From Clostridiales bacterium (GTDB lineage Bacteria > Bacillota > Clostridia > Oscillospirales > Oscillospiraceae), in assembly GCA_019418525.1 (NCBI GenBank), contig DYBS01000008.1:1-15874 (forward strand): 15,874 bases of DNA. Direction: 5' to 3'. The notes under the pieces were generated by a model that was not told the origin of the DNA, ran no database searches, and saw nothing but the letters and a program-made list of their open reading frames with translations. Position numbers and translations under genes: made by a program. Shown piece by piece: positions 15,506 through 15,874 of this stretch (the stretch's first letter is position 1; each line of letters starts with the position of its first letter).

Positions 15506-15874
15506 AGCGGGTCCTCCCGATGTTCCAGGGCCGCCAGGGCAAAGCGGGCGGCCAGTTCCAGGGAAGCCCGGTCCTCGTCGGAGGGGGCCTCCTCTATGCG
15601 CCGTTTCAGGTCCCGCAGGACCAGCCCGGTGAGGGTGTCCTCCTCGGCGCGCTTCCAGAGGTCGCGCCGCAGGCGTGTGTGGTCCCGCACCGAGACGCTG
15701 TAATACCAGGGCGCGGCCAGGGCGGTGAGGGCCTTCAAGTCGGGCTCGCCGTCCCGCTCCCCGGTGAGAAGGATGCGGCACAGGTCCTTGCTCTTCTCGG
15801 CCGGCAGGGCCGCGCGCAGGGCCTCCTCCGGCTCCTTTCCGGTGACGTCCACTTCCTGGATCACATAGCGGCGG
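15502..15874 (-). CDS. YhaO/SbcD-like metallophosphoesterase, C-terminal part (partial)
   Basis: The frame is open to the window edge and ends with a TGA that overlaps the next start codon (ATGA). The visible 123 residues (beginning RRYVIQEVDVTG) match the C-terminal capping region of YhaO/SbcD-like DNA repair nucleases, where an RRY..EVDVTG strand is followed by an alpha/beta segment. The metal-binding phosphoesterase motifs would lie upstream, outside the window, so activity cannot be judged. Its place immediately before a YhaN-like ATPase is the strongest support. A GTG at 15864 is internal, not the real start. Confidence 0.7.
   Translation of the reverse strand, partial: RRYVIQEVDVTGKEPEEALRAALPAEKSKDLCRILLTGERDGEPDLKALTALAAPWYYSVSVRDHTRLRRDLWKRAEEDTLTGLVLRDLKRRIEEAPSDEDRASLELAARFALAALEHREDPL

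Noticed and set aside
13058..15703. An 881-codon plus-strand frame opposite the YhaN-like ATPase
   Set aside because: Low-complexity composition and no start signals; the minus frame has Walker A, signature and Walker B motifs.
15506..15781. A 92-codon N-terminal extension of the YhaN-like ATPase
   Set aside because: It covers the C-terminal end of the upstream nuclease gene in another frame; the real start has a GGAGG site and an ATGA overlap.
1..15874. CRISPR array, insertion sequence, tRNA or phage gene
   Set aside because: Reading both strands shows no regularly spaced repeats, transposase motifs, cloverleaf genes or phage proteins.

Overview
The window looks like a chromosomal segment of a high-GC, strictly anaerobic gut Firmicute, most likely of the Oscillospiraceae/Flavonifractor-like clostridia. 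The signs are strong GGAGG ribosome binding sites, sigma-A promoters, an oxygen-detoxifying flavodiiron protein, aspartase, a crr-type PTS IIA protein and a secreted M60 mucin-type protease. The genus is an inference from gene style, not something I can prove. No rRNA, tRNA, CRISPR array, transposase or phage gene is visible.

Layout. (1) Minus strand, 1-5047: a secretion operon. A very large multidomain M60 (gluzincin) metallopeptidase with a dockerin-like module is read from a clear promoter at 5019-5047. It overlaps by 8 nt the start of a second exported protein that runs off the left edge. (2) 5150-5444, plus: a start-less C-terminal remnant of a polysaccharide deacetylase, squeezed against the protease promoter. 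(3) 5520-7601, plus: a two-gene unit of a short QueG-like 4Fe-4S protein and an exported GH3 beta-N-acetylhexosaminidase of the NagZ type. (4) 7602-8362, plus: a leader holding a RAT-like motif and hairpin, a good promoter, a stand-alone EIIA-Glc-family PTS protein, and a strong bidirectional terminator. (5) 8367-10907, minus: one polypeptide fusing a flavodiiron core, a miniature rubredoxin and an NAD(P)H:rubredoxin reductase, which amounts to a self-contained O2/NO reductase chain. (6) 10908-11181: a divergent promoter region with an inverted repeat. (7) 11182-12624, plus: aspartate ammonia-lyase, closed by a bidirectional terminator. (8) 12679-15874, minus: a tightly overlapping operon of a YhaO/SbcD-like nuclease subunit (5' end off the window), a YhaN/SbcC-like membrane-inserted ATPase, and type I signal peptidase.

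How the parts fit. The left third concerns secreted breakdown of glycoproteins and glycans and cell-wall or amino-sugar turnover (M60 peptidase, deacetylase remnant, NagZ-type enzyme, PTS IIA). The middle is anaerobic redox life: the flavodiiron fusion removes O2 or NO with NAD(P)H, and aspartase makes fumarate and ammonia. The right end is DNA-end processing coupled to protein export. The points most worth a second look are the dockerin-like module in the M60 protease, the gene remnant at its border, the RAT-like leader before the lone PTS IIA gene, the all-in-one flavodiiron protein with its unusually short rubredoxin, the inverted repeat between the fprA-like and aspA promoters, and the yhaO-yhaN-lepB overlap.
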